NCBI RefSeq assembly: GCF_013349955.1
Contig: NZ_JABVXC010000013.1
Coordinates: forward strand, 62,001-126,000
Direction: 5' to 3'
Length of the DNA: 64,000 nt
Origin: Onishia taeanensis
GTDB taxonomy: Bacteria > Pseudomonadota > Gammaproteobacteria > Pseudomonadales > Halomonadaceae
The notes beneath the pieces are model-generated. The model was not told the DNA's origin. It worked only from the letters and a program-made list of their open reading frames with translations, and made no database searches. Made by a program: the position numbers and the translations under genes. Shown piece after piece: positions 37,338-45,314 of this stretch (position 1 is the stretch's first letter; every line of letters starts with the position of its first letter).

Positions 37338-38279
37338 ATGACCAGGGACACACTGAGCAAGCACTCTTACGGCTATCCCCGCGACCTGATCGGCTACGGC
37401 CGCACGCCACCTCAGGCCAATTGGCCTGGAAAGGCCCGCATCGCCGTTCAGTTCGTGCTGAACTATGAAGAGGGCGCCGAGAACTGCGTGCTTCACGGCG
37501 ACAGCCACTCCGAACAGTTCCTCTCCGAGATCGCCGGCGCCGAGGCCTACCCCGATCGCCACCTGAGCATGGAGTCGATCTATGAATACGGCTCCCGCGC
37601 TGGCGTGTGGCGGGTACTTAAGGAGTTCGAGCGCCGCGGCCTGCCGCTGACGGTATTCGGCGTCGCCATGGCGTTGCAGCGCCACCCTGAGGTGGCTCAT
37701 GCCTTCAAGGAGCTCGGCCATGAAGTGGCCTGCCATGGCTATCGCTGGATTCACTATCAGAACGTGTCGGAAGCGGTCGAGCGCGACCACCTCCAGCGCG
37801 CGCTTGCGATCTTCGAGTCGCTCTACGGTGAGCCGCCATTGGGCTGGTACACCGGCCGCGACAGCCCCAATACACGGCGCCTGTTGCTCGATCAGGGCGG
37901 CTTCCTCTACGACAGCGACTACTACGGTGATGATCTGCCGTTCTGGACCGACGCCGAGGACAGCCAGGGGCAATCGCATCGTCATCTGATCGTGCCCTAC
38001 GCCCTGGACACCAATGACATGCGCTTCGCCTCGCCGACCGGTTTCGACCACGGTGAACCGTTCTTCCAGTACTTGCGGGACGCCTTCGACGTGCTCTACA
38101 CCGAAGGAGCGGAGACACCGAAGATGCTCTCGATCGGCCTGCATTGCCGGCTGATCGGCCGTCCCGGGCGGTTCCGGGCGCTGCAGCGGTTTCTCGACCA
38201 TATCGAGGCCCATGACAGGGTGTGGATCACCCGGCGTGTGGATATCGCACGCCATTGGCAGGCCGAGCACCCCGGCTGA
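37338..38279 (+). CDS. puuE: cofactor-light allantoinase of the polysaccharide-deacetylase family
   Basis: PuuE hydrolyses allantoin to allantoate. The 313 residues match the family: YPRDLIGYGRTPPQANWPGK at the N-terminus, FVLNYEEGAENCVLHGD, ESIYEYGSRAGVWRVL, the NodB-like histidines in HEVACHGYRWIHYQN, YTGRDSPNTRRLL, YDSDYYGDDLPFW and GLHCRLIGRPGR. It differs from the amidohydrolase-type AllB. It is 3 bp from puuD and ends the urate-to-allantoate operon. The next enzyme, allantoate amidohydrolase, is not in the window. Confidence 0.94.
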   Translation: MTRDTLSKHSYGYPRDLIGYGRTPPQANWPGKARIAVQFVLNYEEGAENCVLHGDSHSEQFLSEIAGAEAYPDRHLSMESIYEYGSRAGVWRVLKEFERRGLPLTVFGVAMALQRHPEVAHAFKELGHEVACHGYRWIHYQNVSEAVERDHLQRALAIFESLYGEPPLGWYTGRDSPNTRRLLLDQGGFLYDSDYYGDDLPFWTDAEDSQGQSHRHLIVPYALDTNDMRFASPTGFDHGEPFFQYLRDAFDVLYTEGAETPKMLSIGLHCRLIGRPGRFRALQRFLDHIEAHDRVWITRRVDIARHWQAEHPG

Positions 38280-38654
38280 GCGGCCCTTAGATTGAGGCGG
38301 TGAGGATTGGCCGTGATTCGTTGCGGTCTATCCCAAAGGCTTGTCGCGGGGCTTGGTGGTGATGGGGCACGCCGTCATAGGCTCATCGTCCATTTGCCTC
38401 CATTGTGTGCCCCGATGGCGCACGAGGCCCGTAGCACGCACTCAATGCGTGCGTTTTAGCATTTCAAGTGGGCCCTGAAGTGAGCGTGCTGCGGCCGTGA
38501 ATATTGGCTAATCCCCTGAATTGACGCCAATAGAACAAAGATTGGCGTCGTGTTTGCAGAGCCAAAGGTGAAACGAAGGTTTCTTATCGCTAATAGAAGT
38601 CGCCAATCGTTTCTCCATATGAACAACAACACCGAGCTCATCAGGAGATGTGTC
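38280..38654. other. intergenic region with terminator and competing inverted repeats
   Basis: No gene is seen between puuE and the ABC binding-protein gene. The stretch holds a terminator-like hairpin (38434-38457). Further on, ATTGGC (38503-38508), GACGCCAAT (38523-38531) and ATTGGCGTC (38541-38549) occur. The last two form a perfect 9-bp stem with a 9-nt loop, and the first can compete for the middle copy. These could be an operator or a switchable leader for the ABC genes. Confidence 0.5.
38434..38457 (+). terminator. probable terminator of uraH-puuD-puuE
   Basis: GCACGCA-CTCAA-TGCGTGC forms a 7-bp perfect stem followed by G and TTTT. It is short but correctly placed, 155 bp after the puuE stop. 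Confidence 0.55.
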
Positions 38655-39470
38655 ATGTTTGCTTTCACCAAGCATCGATTCTACCGCCAGGCCCTACTGG
38701 CGCTCTGCTGTACCGTCGTGACCGGCCTGGCCGCCGTCTCGACGCAGGCCAGCGACCTGGCAACCATCGAGGAGCGTGGCACGCTGCGGGTCGCTGTCCC
38801 GCAGGATTTCCCGCCGTTCGGCTCGGTGGGTACTGACCTTCAGCCTCAGGGCTATGACATCGACATGGCGCATTACCTGGCCGATCAGATGGAGGTGGAC
38901 CTGGAGCTGGTGGCCGTGACCAGCGCCAACCGCATTCCGTTCCTGCAGACCGACAAGGTCGACCTGGTGATCTCGAGTTTGGGCAAGAACCCTGAGCGTG
39001 CTGCGGTGATCGACTTTACCGACGCCTATGCGCCCTTCTTCCTGGGGGTCTTCGGCACACCTGAGGCGGTAATGATCGAAGATGCGGCCGGGCTTTCCGG
39101 CAAGACCATCGGCGTGACCCGCGGCTCTGTCGAGGACATGGAGCTTTCCGAGCTGGTGCCGAGCGATTCCACCGTCCAGCGTTTCGAGGACAACGCGACG
39201 ACCATCTCTGCGTTTCTCTCCGGCCAGGTCGATTACATCGCTACCGGTAACGTAGTGGCGGCACAGATTGCCGAGCGCAACGCCGAACGGGCGCCGACCA
39301 TGGTGTTCCGGATCAAGAATTCGCCCTGCTACATCGGCCTGAGCCAGGGCAATGAGGCGCTCAAGGACAAGGTCAACACGCTGATCGAGCAGGCCAAGCA
39401 GGATGGCAGCCTGGAATCGATGTCGCAGAAGTGGTTCCACACTGCACTACCTGACGACCTGTCCAACTGA
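38655..39470 (+). CDS. polar-amino-acid-type ABC transporter, periplasmic binding protein
   Basis: The 271-residue solute-binding protein of family 3 has a signal peptide (residues 1-33, hydrophobic core ALLALCCTVVTGLAAVSTQA). The mature part has IEERGTLRVAVPQDFPPFG, GYDIDMAHYLADQM, VDLVISSLGKNPERAAVIDF (the family's ligand-loop region) and GKTIGVTRGSVEDMEL. CAGGAG precedes the ATG by 7 nt. It heads a four-gene importer between puuE and the allE-allA genes, so its ligand may be allantoin, allantoate, ureidoglycolate or a related amino acid. This is inferred from context alone. Confidence 0.88.
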   Translation: MFAFTKHRFYRQALLALCCTVVTGLAAVSTQASDLATIEERGTLRVAVPQDFPPFGSVGTDLQPQGYDIDMAHYLADQMEVDLELVAVTSANRIPFLQTDKVDLVISSLGKNPERAAVIDFTDAYAPFFLGVFGTPEAVMIEDAAGLSGKTIGVTRGSVEDMELSELVPSDSTVQRFEDNATTISAFLSGQVDYIATGNVVAAQIAERNAERAPTMVFRIKNSPCYIGLSQGNEALKDKVNTLIEQAKQDGSLESMSQKWFHTALPDDLSN

Positions 39471-39484
39471 GCGGGTGACCGACC

Positions 39485-40156
39485 ATGACGCTGGATTTTT
39501 CCACCCTGCTGCCGTATTCGGGCGAGATCATGGAGGGATTGGTGACGACGCTATGGCTGACGGTCGTCACTACCTTTGTCGGTATCGCCCTGGCGATTGT
39601 CGTCGCCTATGTGCGTGACCTTGAATCGGGAATCATGAGCCGCCTGCTGGGCGGCTATGTCGAGGTGGTGCGCAATACGCCGTTTATCGTGCAGCTGTTC
39701 TTTCTGTTTTTTGGACTGCCGGCGCTGGGCATACCGATCAGCGCGACGGTCGCGGCCCTGGTGGCGATGATATTGAACCTGGGCGCCTATACCGCCGAGA
39801 TTCTGCGCGCAGGGATCGACTCCACCGCCCGCGGCCAGCATGAAGCCTCGCGGGCACTGGGGCTTTCCCGGCTGCAGAGCTATCGCCATGTGGTCTTGGT
39901 GCCGGCGTTTTCGCGGGTTTATCCGTCGCTGATCAGCCAGTGCATCATCGTCATGCTGGGCTCGGCGGTGGTGTCCCAGATTTCGGTATTCGATCTGACC
40001 TATGCCGCCAACTTCATCCAGTCACGCAATTTCCGCGGCTTCGAGGTCTATCTGGTCGTGACCCTGATCTACCTGCTGTTGGCCGTCGGCATGCGGCGCT
40101 CGTTCGAGCTGGTTGGGCGGCGACTGTTCGCCTTTCGCCAAGGAGGATCGGCATGA
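39485..40156 (+). CDS. polar-amino-acid-type ABC transporter permease (first)
   Basis: The 223-residue inner-membrane permease has about five transmembrane helices, beginning GLVTTLWLTVVTTFVGIALA, and the HisM/GlnP-type EAA loop EASRALGLSRLQSYRHVVLV that contacts the ATPase. It also has EVVRNTPFIVQLFFLFFGLP, characteristic of the PAAT family. Its stop overlaps the ATG of the next permease (ATGA), and it should pair with it as a heterodimer. Confidence 0.92.
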   Translation: MTLDFSTLLPYSGEIMEGLVTTLWLTVVTTFVGIALAIVVAYVRDLESGIMSRLLGGYVEVVRNTPFIVQLFFLFFGLPALGIPISATVAALVAMILNLGAYTAEILRAGIDSTARGQHEASRALGLSRLQSYRHVVLVPAFSRVYPSLISQCIIVMLGSAVVSQISVFDLTYAANFIQSRNFRGFEVYLVVTLIYLLLAVGMRRSFELVGRRLFAFRQGGSA

Positions 40157-40809
40157 CGGATTTCACGCTGTGGGACATCGTCCGCAACCTGCTGTTGGCA
40201 GGGCGCTGGACAGTCGTCCTGTCACTGATTGCCTTTGTCGGCGGGGCCGCTGTCGGGCTGGTGTTGACCCTGCTGCGGATGGGCGGTTTCAAGCCGATTC
40301 GCTGGCTGATTCGGCTCTACGTCGATGTGTTCCAGGGTACGCCGCTGCTCATGCAACTGTTCCTGGCCTATTTCGGTGCGGCGGCGCTGGGCTTTGATGT
40401 CTCCGCCTGGACCGCTGCCAGCCTGGCACTGACGCTGTTTACCAGCGCCTTCCTGTGCGATATCTGGCGAGGTTGCGTTGAAGCGGTGCCCAGCGGTCAG
40501 TGGCAGGCCTCGCGTGTCCTCGGGCTGAACTACCTGCAGTCGATGCGCCACGTCATCCTGCCTCAGGCGCTGCGGCTGGCCGTGCCACCGACCGTCGGTT
40601 TTTCCGTACAGGTCATCAAGGGCACTGCCCTGGCCTCGGTGATCGGCTTCGTCGAGCTGACCAAGGCCGGCACCATGCTTAACAACGCAGCTTTCGCTCC
40701 CTTCACCATCTTCGCGCTGGTGGCGCTCGGATATTTCATCCTTTGCTATCCGCTGTCCCGCTATGCCCGTTATCTGGAGAAACGACTCTATGGCGCTGGT
40801 ATCCGTTAA
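40153..40809 (+). CDS. polar-amino-acid-type ABC transporter permease (second)
   Basis: The 218-residue permease has WTVVLSLIAFVGGAAVGLVL at the first helix, DVFQGTPLLMQLFLAYFGAA, and the EAA-type loop QWQASRVLGLNYLQSMRHVI. It is 4 bp overlapped with the preceding permease, and its end overlaps the ATPase start by 20 bp. AGGAGG precedes the ATG. Confidence 0.92.
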   Translation: MTDFTLWDIVRNLLLAGRWTVVLSLIAFVGGAAVGLVLTLLRMGGFKPIRWLIRLYVDVFQGTPLLMQLFLAYFGAAALGFDVSAWTAASLALTLFTSAFLCDIWRGCVEAVPSGQWQASRVLGLNYLQSMRHVILPQALRLAVPPTVGFSVQVIKGTALASVIGFVELTKAGTMLNNAAFAPFTIFALVALGYFILCYPLSRYARYLEKRLYGAGIR

Positions 40810-41518
40810 AGACCTGCATAAATCCTTCGGCGATCTGGAGGTACTAAAGGGCATCGATCTGGACATCGAACCGGGGGAGGTGGTCGCCGTCATCGGGCGC
40901 AGCGGCTCCGGCAAGAGCACTTTTCTGCGCTGTCTCAATCAGCTCGAGCAACACGACTGGGGCACCATTCACCTGGCCGATCAGCGTCTCGACGGCAGCG
41001 CGATGTCGCCGGGAGAGCTGAGCCAGAACGTGGGCATGGTATTCCAGAGCTTCAACCTGTTCCCACACAAGACGGTGGTCGAGAACGTGATGCTGGCGCC
41101 GGTGGTGGTCAAGCAGACGCCCCGCGCCGAGGCCCGCAAGATCGCCGAGGAAGTGCTCGACAAGGTCGGCATGCTGGAAAAGGTCGATGCCTATCCGGCC
41201 CAGCTTTCCGGCGGCCAGCAGCAGCGTGTGGCCATCGCCCGGGCACTGGCGATGGACCCCAAGGTGTTGCTGTGCGATGAGGTGACCTCGGCGCTCGATC
41301 CCGAACTGGTGGGAGAAGTGCTGCTGGTGCTGGAGAGCCTGGCGGCGGAAGGCATGACGCTGATTCTGGTCACACACGAGATGAAGTTCGCCCGTGACGT
41401 CAGCCACCGGGTGGTGTTCATGCACCAGGGGCGCATTCACGAATCGGGTGATCCGCAGACGCTCTTCACCCAACCCAAGACCCCAGAACTGAGCCAGTTC
41501 ATCGCCTCGGTGTTGTAA
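40790..41518 (+). CDS. polar-amino-acid-type ABC transporter ATP-binding protein
   Basis: The 242-residue ATPase has the Walker A motif [10 protein letters not shown]-loop [15 protein letters not shown], signature [16 protein letters not shown], Walker [17 protein letters not shown] and switch histidine LVTHEMKFA, all intact. The sequence is close to GlnQ/HisP-type enzymes. It closes the four-gene importer. A run of three 11-bp near-repeats begins at its stop codon (41517-41549). Confidence 0.95.
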   Translation: MALVSVKDLHKSFGDLEVLKGIDLDIEPGEVVAVIGRSGSGKSTFLRCLNQLEQHDWGTIHLADQRLDGSAMSPGELSQNVGMVFQSFNLFPHKTVVENVMLAPVVVKQTPRAEARKIAEEVLDKVGMLEKVDAYPAQLSGGQQQRVAIARALAMDPKVLLCDEVTSALDPELVGEVLLVLESLAAEGMTLILVTHEMKFARDVSHRVVFMHQGRIHESGDPQTLFTQPKTPELSQFIASVL

Positions 41519-41549
41519 GAAAGTGGTAAGCAAGTAGTAAGCCGTCGGG
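41517..41549. repeat. three imperfect 11-bp tandem repeats at the end of the ABC operon
   Basis: GTAAGAAAGTG, GTAAGCAAGTA and GTAAGCCGTCG run head to tail from the ATPase stop codon. The shared core is GTAAG(A/C)AAGT. The third unit keeps only GTAAGC. It is weaker than the repeats after the RpiR gene and serA. Confidence 0.5.
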
Positions 41550-41592
41550 TGCGGTAACGTATTGGTAATTGAGATGGAAGGCGAGAAGCGTC

Positions 41593-42450
41593 ATGGCGGG
41601 AGCGAGCACGCAGACCCATATCGGGCGTCGGTTACAGCAGCATTTTTCCGAACTGGGTCCCCAGGAGCGACGGGTGGCCGATTTCATTCTCGCCCACCTC
41701 GAGGATCTGGCGGTCTACAGTGCCGCCGACCTCTCCCGGCTGAGCGGAGTGTCGAAGGCGACCGTCACGCGTCTTTTCAGGCGCTTGGGCTACGACGACT
41801 TCAAGGCGGTCAAGGCGCATGCGCGGCAACTGCGCCACTACGGTGTGCCGCTGGCGTCGGGTGCCGATTCGCTGGGCGATGGAATCGAACGCTTCCGGCG
41901 TCATGCCGAGCGTGAGCAGGACAACCTGCGCCAGTGCCTCGAGAGACTGACGCCGGTGCTGTTCGATGAGGTGGTCGGCGCGCTGGACGAAGCGCCGGCA
42001 CTGGCCGTTATCGGTTATCGCAATAGCTATCCCATCGCCCTGCATCTGCGTCAGCAGCTGTTGCAGGCACGGTCGGCGGTACAGCTACTGCCGTCCCCCA
42101 ATCAGTCGCTGGCGGAGGAACTGGTCGAGCTCGATCCACAGGCGCTGATCGTGCTGATCGGTTTTCGGCGTCGCCCACGGTTGTTCGAGACGCTGATCGA
42201 GACCCTTGCCCGGCGTGAGCAGCGGGTGCTGCTGATCGGGGACCCGACGACCGCCAAATATGATGATCGCGTGACCTGGCGGCTGGAATGTTCGCTGGAG
42301 ACGCTTTCAGCGTTCGACAGCTATGCCAGTGCGATGAGCCTGGTCAGCCTGCTGGCCAATGCCATGCTGCATCGCCGCTTGGCGCAAGGGCGTGCCCGCA
42401 TTGGCGAGGTAATGGAACTCTACCAGGAGCTCGAAGAGCTGGCGCCCTAG
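41593..42450 (+). CDS. RpiR/MurR-family transcriptional regulator with SIS domain
   Basis: The 285-residue regulator has an N-terminal helix-turn-helix of the RpiR type (about 1-80: HFSELGPQERRVADFILAHL, SAADLSRLSGVSKATVTRLF) and a C-terminal SIS domain (about 125-260: ALAVIGYRNSYPIALHLRQQ, AEELVELDPQALIVLIGFRR). SIS domains usually bind phosphosugars, but RpiR members also regulate purine and ureide genes. It stands between the ABC importer and allE-allA and is the natural candidate for controlling both. ATG 41593 is preferred to the TTG at 41569. Confidence 0.88.
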   Translation: MAGASTQTHIGRRLQQHFSELGPQERRVADFILAHLEDLAVYSAADLSRLSGVSKATVTRLFRRLGYDDFKAVKAHARQLRHYGVPLASGADSLGDGIERFRRHAEREQDNLRQCLERLTPVLFDEVVGALDEAPALAVIGYRNSYPIALHLRQQLLQARSAVQLLPSPNQSLAEELVELDPQALIVLIGFRRRPRLFETLIETLARREQRVLLIGDPTTAKYDDRVTWRLECSLETLSAFDSYASAMSLVSLLANAMLHRRLAQGRARIGEVMELYQELEELAP

Positions 42451-42487
42451 ACCTGATAGATAGACCTGATAGATAGGCCTGGTAGAT
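42449..42487. repeat. 13-bp tandem repeat, three copies, at the RpiR stop codon
   Basis: AGACCTGATAGAT is repeated exactly at 42449-42461 and 42462-42474. A third, slightly altered unit, AGGCCTGGTAGAT, is at 42475-42487. The first unit begins within the TAG stop codon of the regulator gene. Confidence 0.85.
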
Positions 42488-42595
42488 AGCCAGGGCAGCC
42501 GGCGCGCAGAGTGACAAAGCATCAGTCAGCGCTGAGCTGATAAAAAACAGTTGCCGGGCGCTAGCCGGGCCATAACGATGGATTGAGGAGAGAGC

Positions 42596-43447
42596 ATGCC
42601 ACAGCGTTCCTATTACGCCCCCAAGGGCGGACTGCCCCCGCAAACCCAACTACTGTCGGATCGGGCGGTGTTTACCGAGGCCTATGCGATCATACCCAAG
42701 GGCGTGCTGCGCGATATCGTTGCCAGTTATCTGCCCTTCTGGGAAAAGACCCGGCTTTGGGTGCTGTCGCGGCCGATGACGGGGTTCTCGGAAACCTTTT
42801 CCCAATACATCATGGAAATTGCCCCGGGTGGCGGCAGCGACCGGCCCGAGCTCGACCCCGGCGCCGAGGGGGTGCTGTTCGTGGTGGAAGGTGAGCTGAC
42901 CCTGACGCTTGCCGGCGAGACCCATCGCCTGATGCCGGGCGGCTATGCCTTCATTCCACCGGCCAGCGACTGGCAGGTGCGCAATGATGCCTCGAGCGAG
43001 GTACGCTTCCACTGGATTCGCAAGGCCTATGAAGCCGTCGAGGGCATCGATCCGCCGACCGCCTTCGTGACCAACGAGCAGGATATCGAGCCGACCCCGA
43101 TGCCGGATACCGACGGCAATTGGGCGACCACGCGCTTCGTCGATCCCAGCGACATGCGCCATGACATGCACGTCAATATCGTCACCTTCCAGCCCGGCGG
43201 CGTGATTCCCTTCGACGAGACCCATGTGATGGAGCACGGCCTCTACGTGCTGGAAGGCAAGGCCGTCTACCATCTCAACCAGGACTGGGTCGAGGTCGAG
43301 GCCGGTGACTATATGTGGCTACGCGCCTTCTGCCCGCAGGCCTGCTATGCGGGTGGCCCGGGTCCCTTCCGCTATCTGCTCTACAAGGACGTCAATCGCC
43401 ATATGGCGTTGAACGCCTCGGCGGCTTATCGTGGCCTGACACGTTAA
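42596..43447 (+). CDS. allE: (S)-ureidoglycine aminohydrolase
   Basis: This manganese bicupin converts ureidoglycine to ureidoglycolate and ammonia. The 283 residues include YYAPKGGLPPQTQLLSDRAV, AIIPKGVLRDIVASYLPFWE, a first cupin (EGVLFVVEGELTLTLAGETH) and a second, metal-binding cupin with PFDETHVMEHGLYVLEGKAV and CPQACYAGGPGPFRYLLYKDVNRH (split: CPQACYAGGPGPF, RYLLYKDVNRH). It is full length. GGAG precedes the ATG. allA follows 20 bp later and uses its product. Confidence 0.94.
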   Translation: MPQRSYYAPKGGLPPQTQLLSDRAVFTEAYAIIPKGVLRDIVASYLPFWEKTRLWVLSRPMTGFSETFSQYIMEIAPGGGSDRPELDPGAEGVLFVVEGELTLTLAGETHRLMPGGYAFIPPASDWQVRNDASSEVRFHWIRKAYEAVEGIDPPTAFVTNEQDIEPTPMPDTDGNWATTRFVDPSDMRHDMHVNIVTFQPGGVIPFDETHVMEHGLYVLEGKAVYHLNQDWVEVEAGDYMWLRAFCPQACYAGGPGPFRYLLYKDVNRHMALNASAAYRGLTR

Positions 43448-43467
43448 TGCTGGTTGAGGAGTTTGCC

Positions 43468-43956
43468 ATGCTCGAGCTGATCGCCCGCCCCTTGACTCAC
43501 GAGGCCTTCGCGACCTTCGGCGACGTCATCGATAGCCGGGGCACGGCGTCTTTCCCCATCAATGCCGGGCGCACCCAGCGCCACCATGATCTGGCAAGCG
43601 TCGAGCTCCTGGGAGAGGGCGCCCGACCGCTGATCAGCCTGTTCGTCAGCCAGCCGGTCAGCCTGCCGCTCGAGATCGCGCATCTCGAGCGGCATCCGCT
43701 GGGCAGCCAGGCCTTCATGCCGCTGCACGAAGAGCGCTTCCTGATCGTGGTGGCGCCCCCGGGGGACGTCATCGACCCCGGTCAGGTATGCGCCTTCGTC
43801 ACCGATGGCCGCCAGGGTGTCAACTACCATGCCGGCACCTGGCACGCGGTGCAGTCGGTGCTCGAGCGCGAAGGGGAGTTTCTGGTCGTCGACCGGGGCG
43901 GCCCCGGCAATAACTGCGACGAGCAGGCGTTACCGGTGCGGGTCAGCCTTTCTTGA
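43468..43956 (+). CDS. allA: ureidoglycolate lyase
   Basis: This enzyme splits ureidoglycolate into glyoxylate and urea. The 162 residues have LTHEAFATFGDVIDSRG at the N-terminus, FPINAGRTQRHHDLA, ERHPLGSQAFMPLHEERFLI, GVNYHAGTWHAVQSVL and FLVVDRGGPGNNCDE, all typical of AllA. An in-frame ATG at 43447 exists, but GAGGA precedes the ATG at 43468. A hairpin with a TTCG loop follows (43978-44001). Confidence 0.94.
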   Translation: MLELIARPLTHEAFATFGDVIDSRGTASFPINAGRTQRHHDLASVELLGEGARPLISLFVSQPVSLPLEIAHLERHPLGSQAFMPLHEERFLIVVAPPGDVIDPGQVCAFVTDGRQGVNYHAGTWHAVQSVLEREGEFLVVDRGGPGNNCDEQALPVRVSLS

Positions 43957-43977
43957 CGATCATGATACGCATTAGCT

Positions 43978-44001
43978 GAGAGCCGCCTTCGGGCGGCTCT
44001 C
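43978..44001 (+). terminator. TTCG-loop hairpin after allA
   Basis: GAGAGCCGCC-TTCG-GGCGGCTCTC is a perfect 10-bp stem with an extra-stable tetraloop, 21 bp after allA. The following TGGTT is not a T-run, so it may terminate poorly or protect the 3' end. Confidence 0.55.
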
Positions 44002-44075
44002 TGGTTACCACCTCCGCTCCTGGGGCATGATGGCGGCTCACCTTATCCCCCATTTCCCCCTCCCCAGGAGGCCCC

Positions 44076-45278
44076 ATGAACACCGACAAGGGCACCACCG
44101 AAACTGGCCCTAGCCTGCTGGGCGGCGTCAGCCTGCCTGCTGCGGCGGTCTTCGAGCCGGCACTTGCCCATAACCTGGCCTGGATGCAGCGCTTCGCCGA
44201 CGCCCATGGCGCGCACCTGGCTCCGCACGGCAAGACCACCATGACGCCTTCGCTCTTCACACGTCAGCTCGAGGCGGGGGCCTGGGGTATCACCCTGGCC
44301 ACCGCGCCGCAGTGTCGGGCCGCTTTCGCTCATGGCGTCACGCGGCTTTTGATGGCCAATCAACTGGTCGGCGAGCCCAATATGGCGATCATCGCCGAGC
44401 TGGTCGAACAAGGCGCCGAGGTTTTCTGCGTGGTCGATAGCGCCGCCAATGTCGCGCACCTGGGGCGCTACTTTGCCGCGCGAGGCCAGTCGCTTAACGT
44501 ACTGATAGAGCTGGGCGTCATGGGGGGGCGCAGCGGCTGTCGTGATGCCGATCAGATCGAGGCGCTGGTGGCGGCCATCGCCGCGCAGCCGGCACTGGCG
44601 TTGGTCGGGGTCGAGGGTTACGAGGGAATGATCGCGGGCGGCAACGAGGTCGCCGCGGTTCGCGCCTACGGCGAGCGCCTGGTGGATACCGTCAAGGCCC
44701 TGCGGGCCAGCGGCGTTCTGCGACGCGAGGCGCCGATCGTCACCGCCTCCGGGTCCAAGTGGTTCGACCTGATCGCCGAGGCGTTCGACAAGGCGGCGTT
44801 GCGCGAAGGCTATACGCCAGTGCTGCGCCCGGGCTGCTACGTGGTCCACGATCATCGCCTCTATGCCGGTGCCATGGCGGACGTGAAGGCGCGTCAGCCA
44901 CAGCTGGAAGGCGAGCTTAAGCCAGCACTCGAGGTGTTCGCTCATGTGCAGTCGCTGCCCGAGCCGGGATTGGCGATCGTCGCGCTCGGCAAGCGTGACA
45001 TCGGCCACGAACCGGACTTACCGCTGCCGTTGCGGCGCTATGCGTTGGCCTCGAATCCCGAGGGGGGCAGGGAGCCGGTCGATGTGAGCGGCTGGCAGAC
45101 CACTCACATCATGGATCAGCACACCTTCCTTAAGATCCCTGAAGACGCCCCTATCGCCGTTGGCGACGTGATCGCCTTCGGCACCTCGCATCCTTGCCTG
45201 ACCTTCGACAAGTGGCGCCGCGTCTGTCGGGTCGACGCGGCGCTGAATGTAGTCGAAGAGATGCCGACCTACTTCTAG
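44076..45278 (+). CDS. D-serine deaminase-like PLP enzyme (fold-type III)
   Basis: The 400-residue enzyme belongs to the alanine-racemase-fold D-serine dehydratase/D-threonine aldolase group. The PLP lysine is in HLAPHGKTTMTPSLF (about residue 52), the barrel continues with LLMANQLVGEPN and VLIELGVMGGRSGCRD, and the C-terminal zinc pair is in AFGTSHPCLTF (His and Cys). Pseudomonads and Burkholderia annotate homologues as D-amino-acid deaminases. Relatives act on D-3-hydroxyaspartate, a compound linked to glyoxylate assimilation, and allA next door makes glyoxylate. The substrate here is therefore open. Confidence 0.8.
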   Translation: MNTDKGTTETGPSLLGGVSLPAAAVFEPALAHNLAWMQRFADAHGAHLAPHGKTTMTPSLFTRQLEAGAWGITLATAPQCRAAFAHGVTRLLMANQLVGEPNMAIIAELVEQGAEVFCVVDSAANVAHLGRYFAARGQSLNVLIELGVMGGRSGCRDADQIEALVAAIAAQPALALVGVEGYEGMIAGGNEVAAVRAYGERLVDTVKALRASGVLRREAPIVTASGSKWFDLIAEAFDKAALREGYTPVLRPGCYVVHDHRLYAGAMADVKARQPQLEGELKPALEVFAHVQSLPEPGLAIVALGKRDIGHEPDLPLPLRRYALASNPEGGREPVDVSGWQTTHIMDQHTFLKIPEDAPIAVGDVIAFGTSHPCLTFDKWRRVCRVDAALNVVEEMPTYF

Positions 45279-45314
45279 ATCGGCATGCGTGATCCCTGTC
45301 GGCGGGGCCTAGCG

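Noticed and set aside
36393..38270. 625-codon open frame on the - strand opposite puuD and puuE
   Set aside because: The + strand products are clear PuuD and PuuE. The antisense translation is rich in His, Gln and Arg with no domain, as expected in GC-rich DNA.
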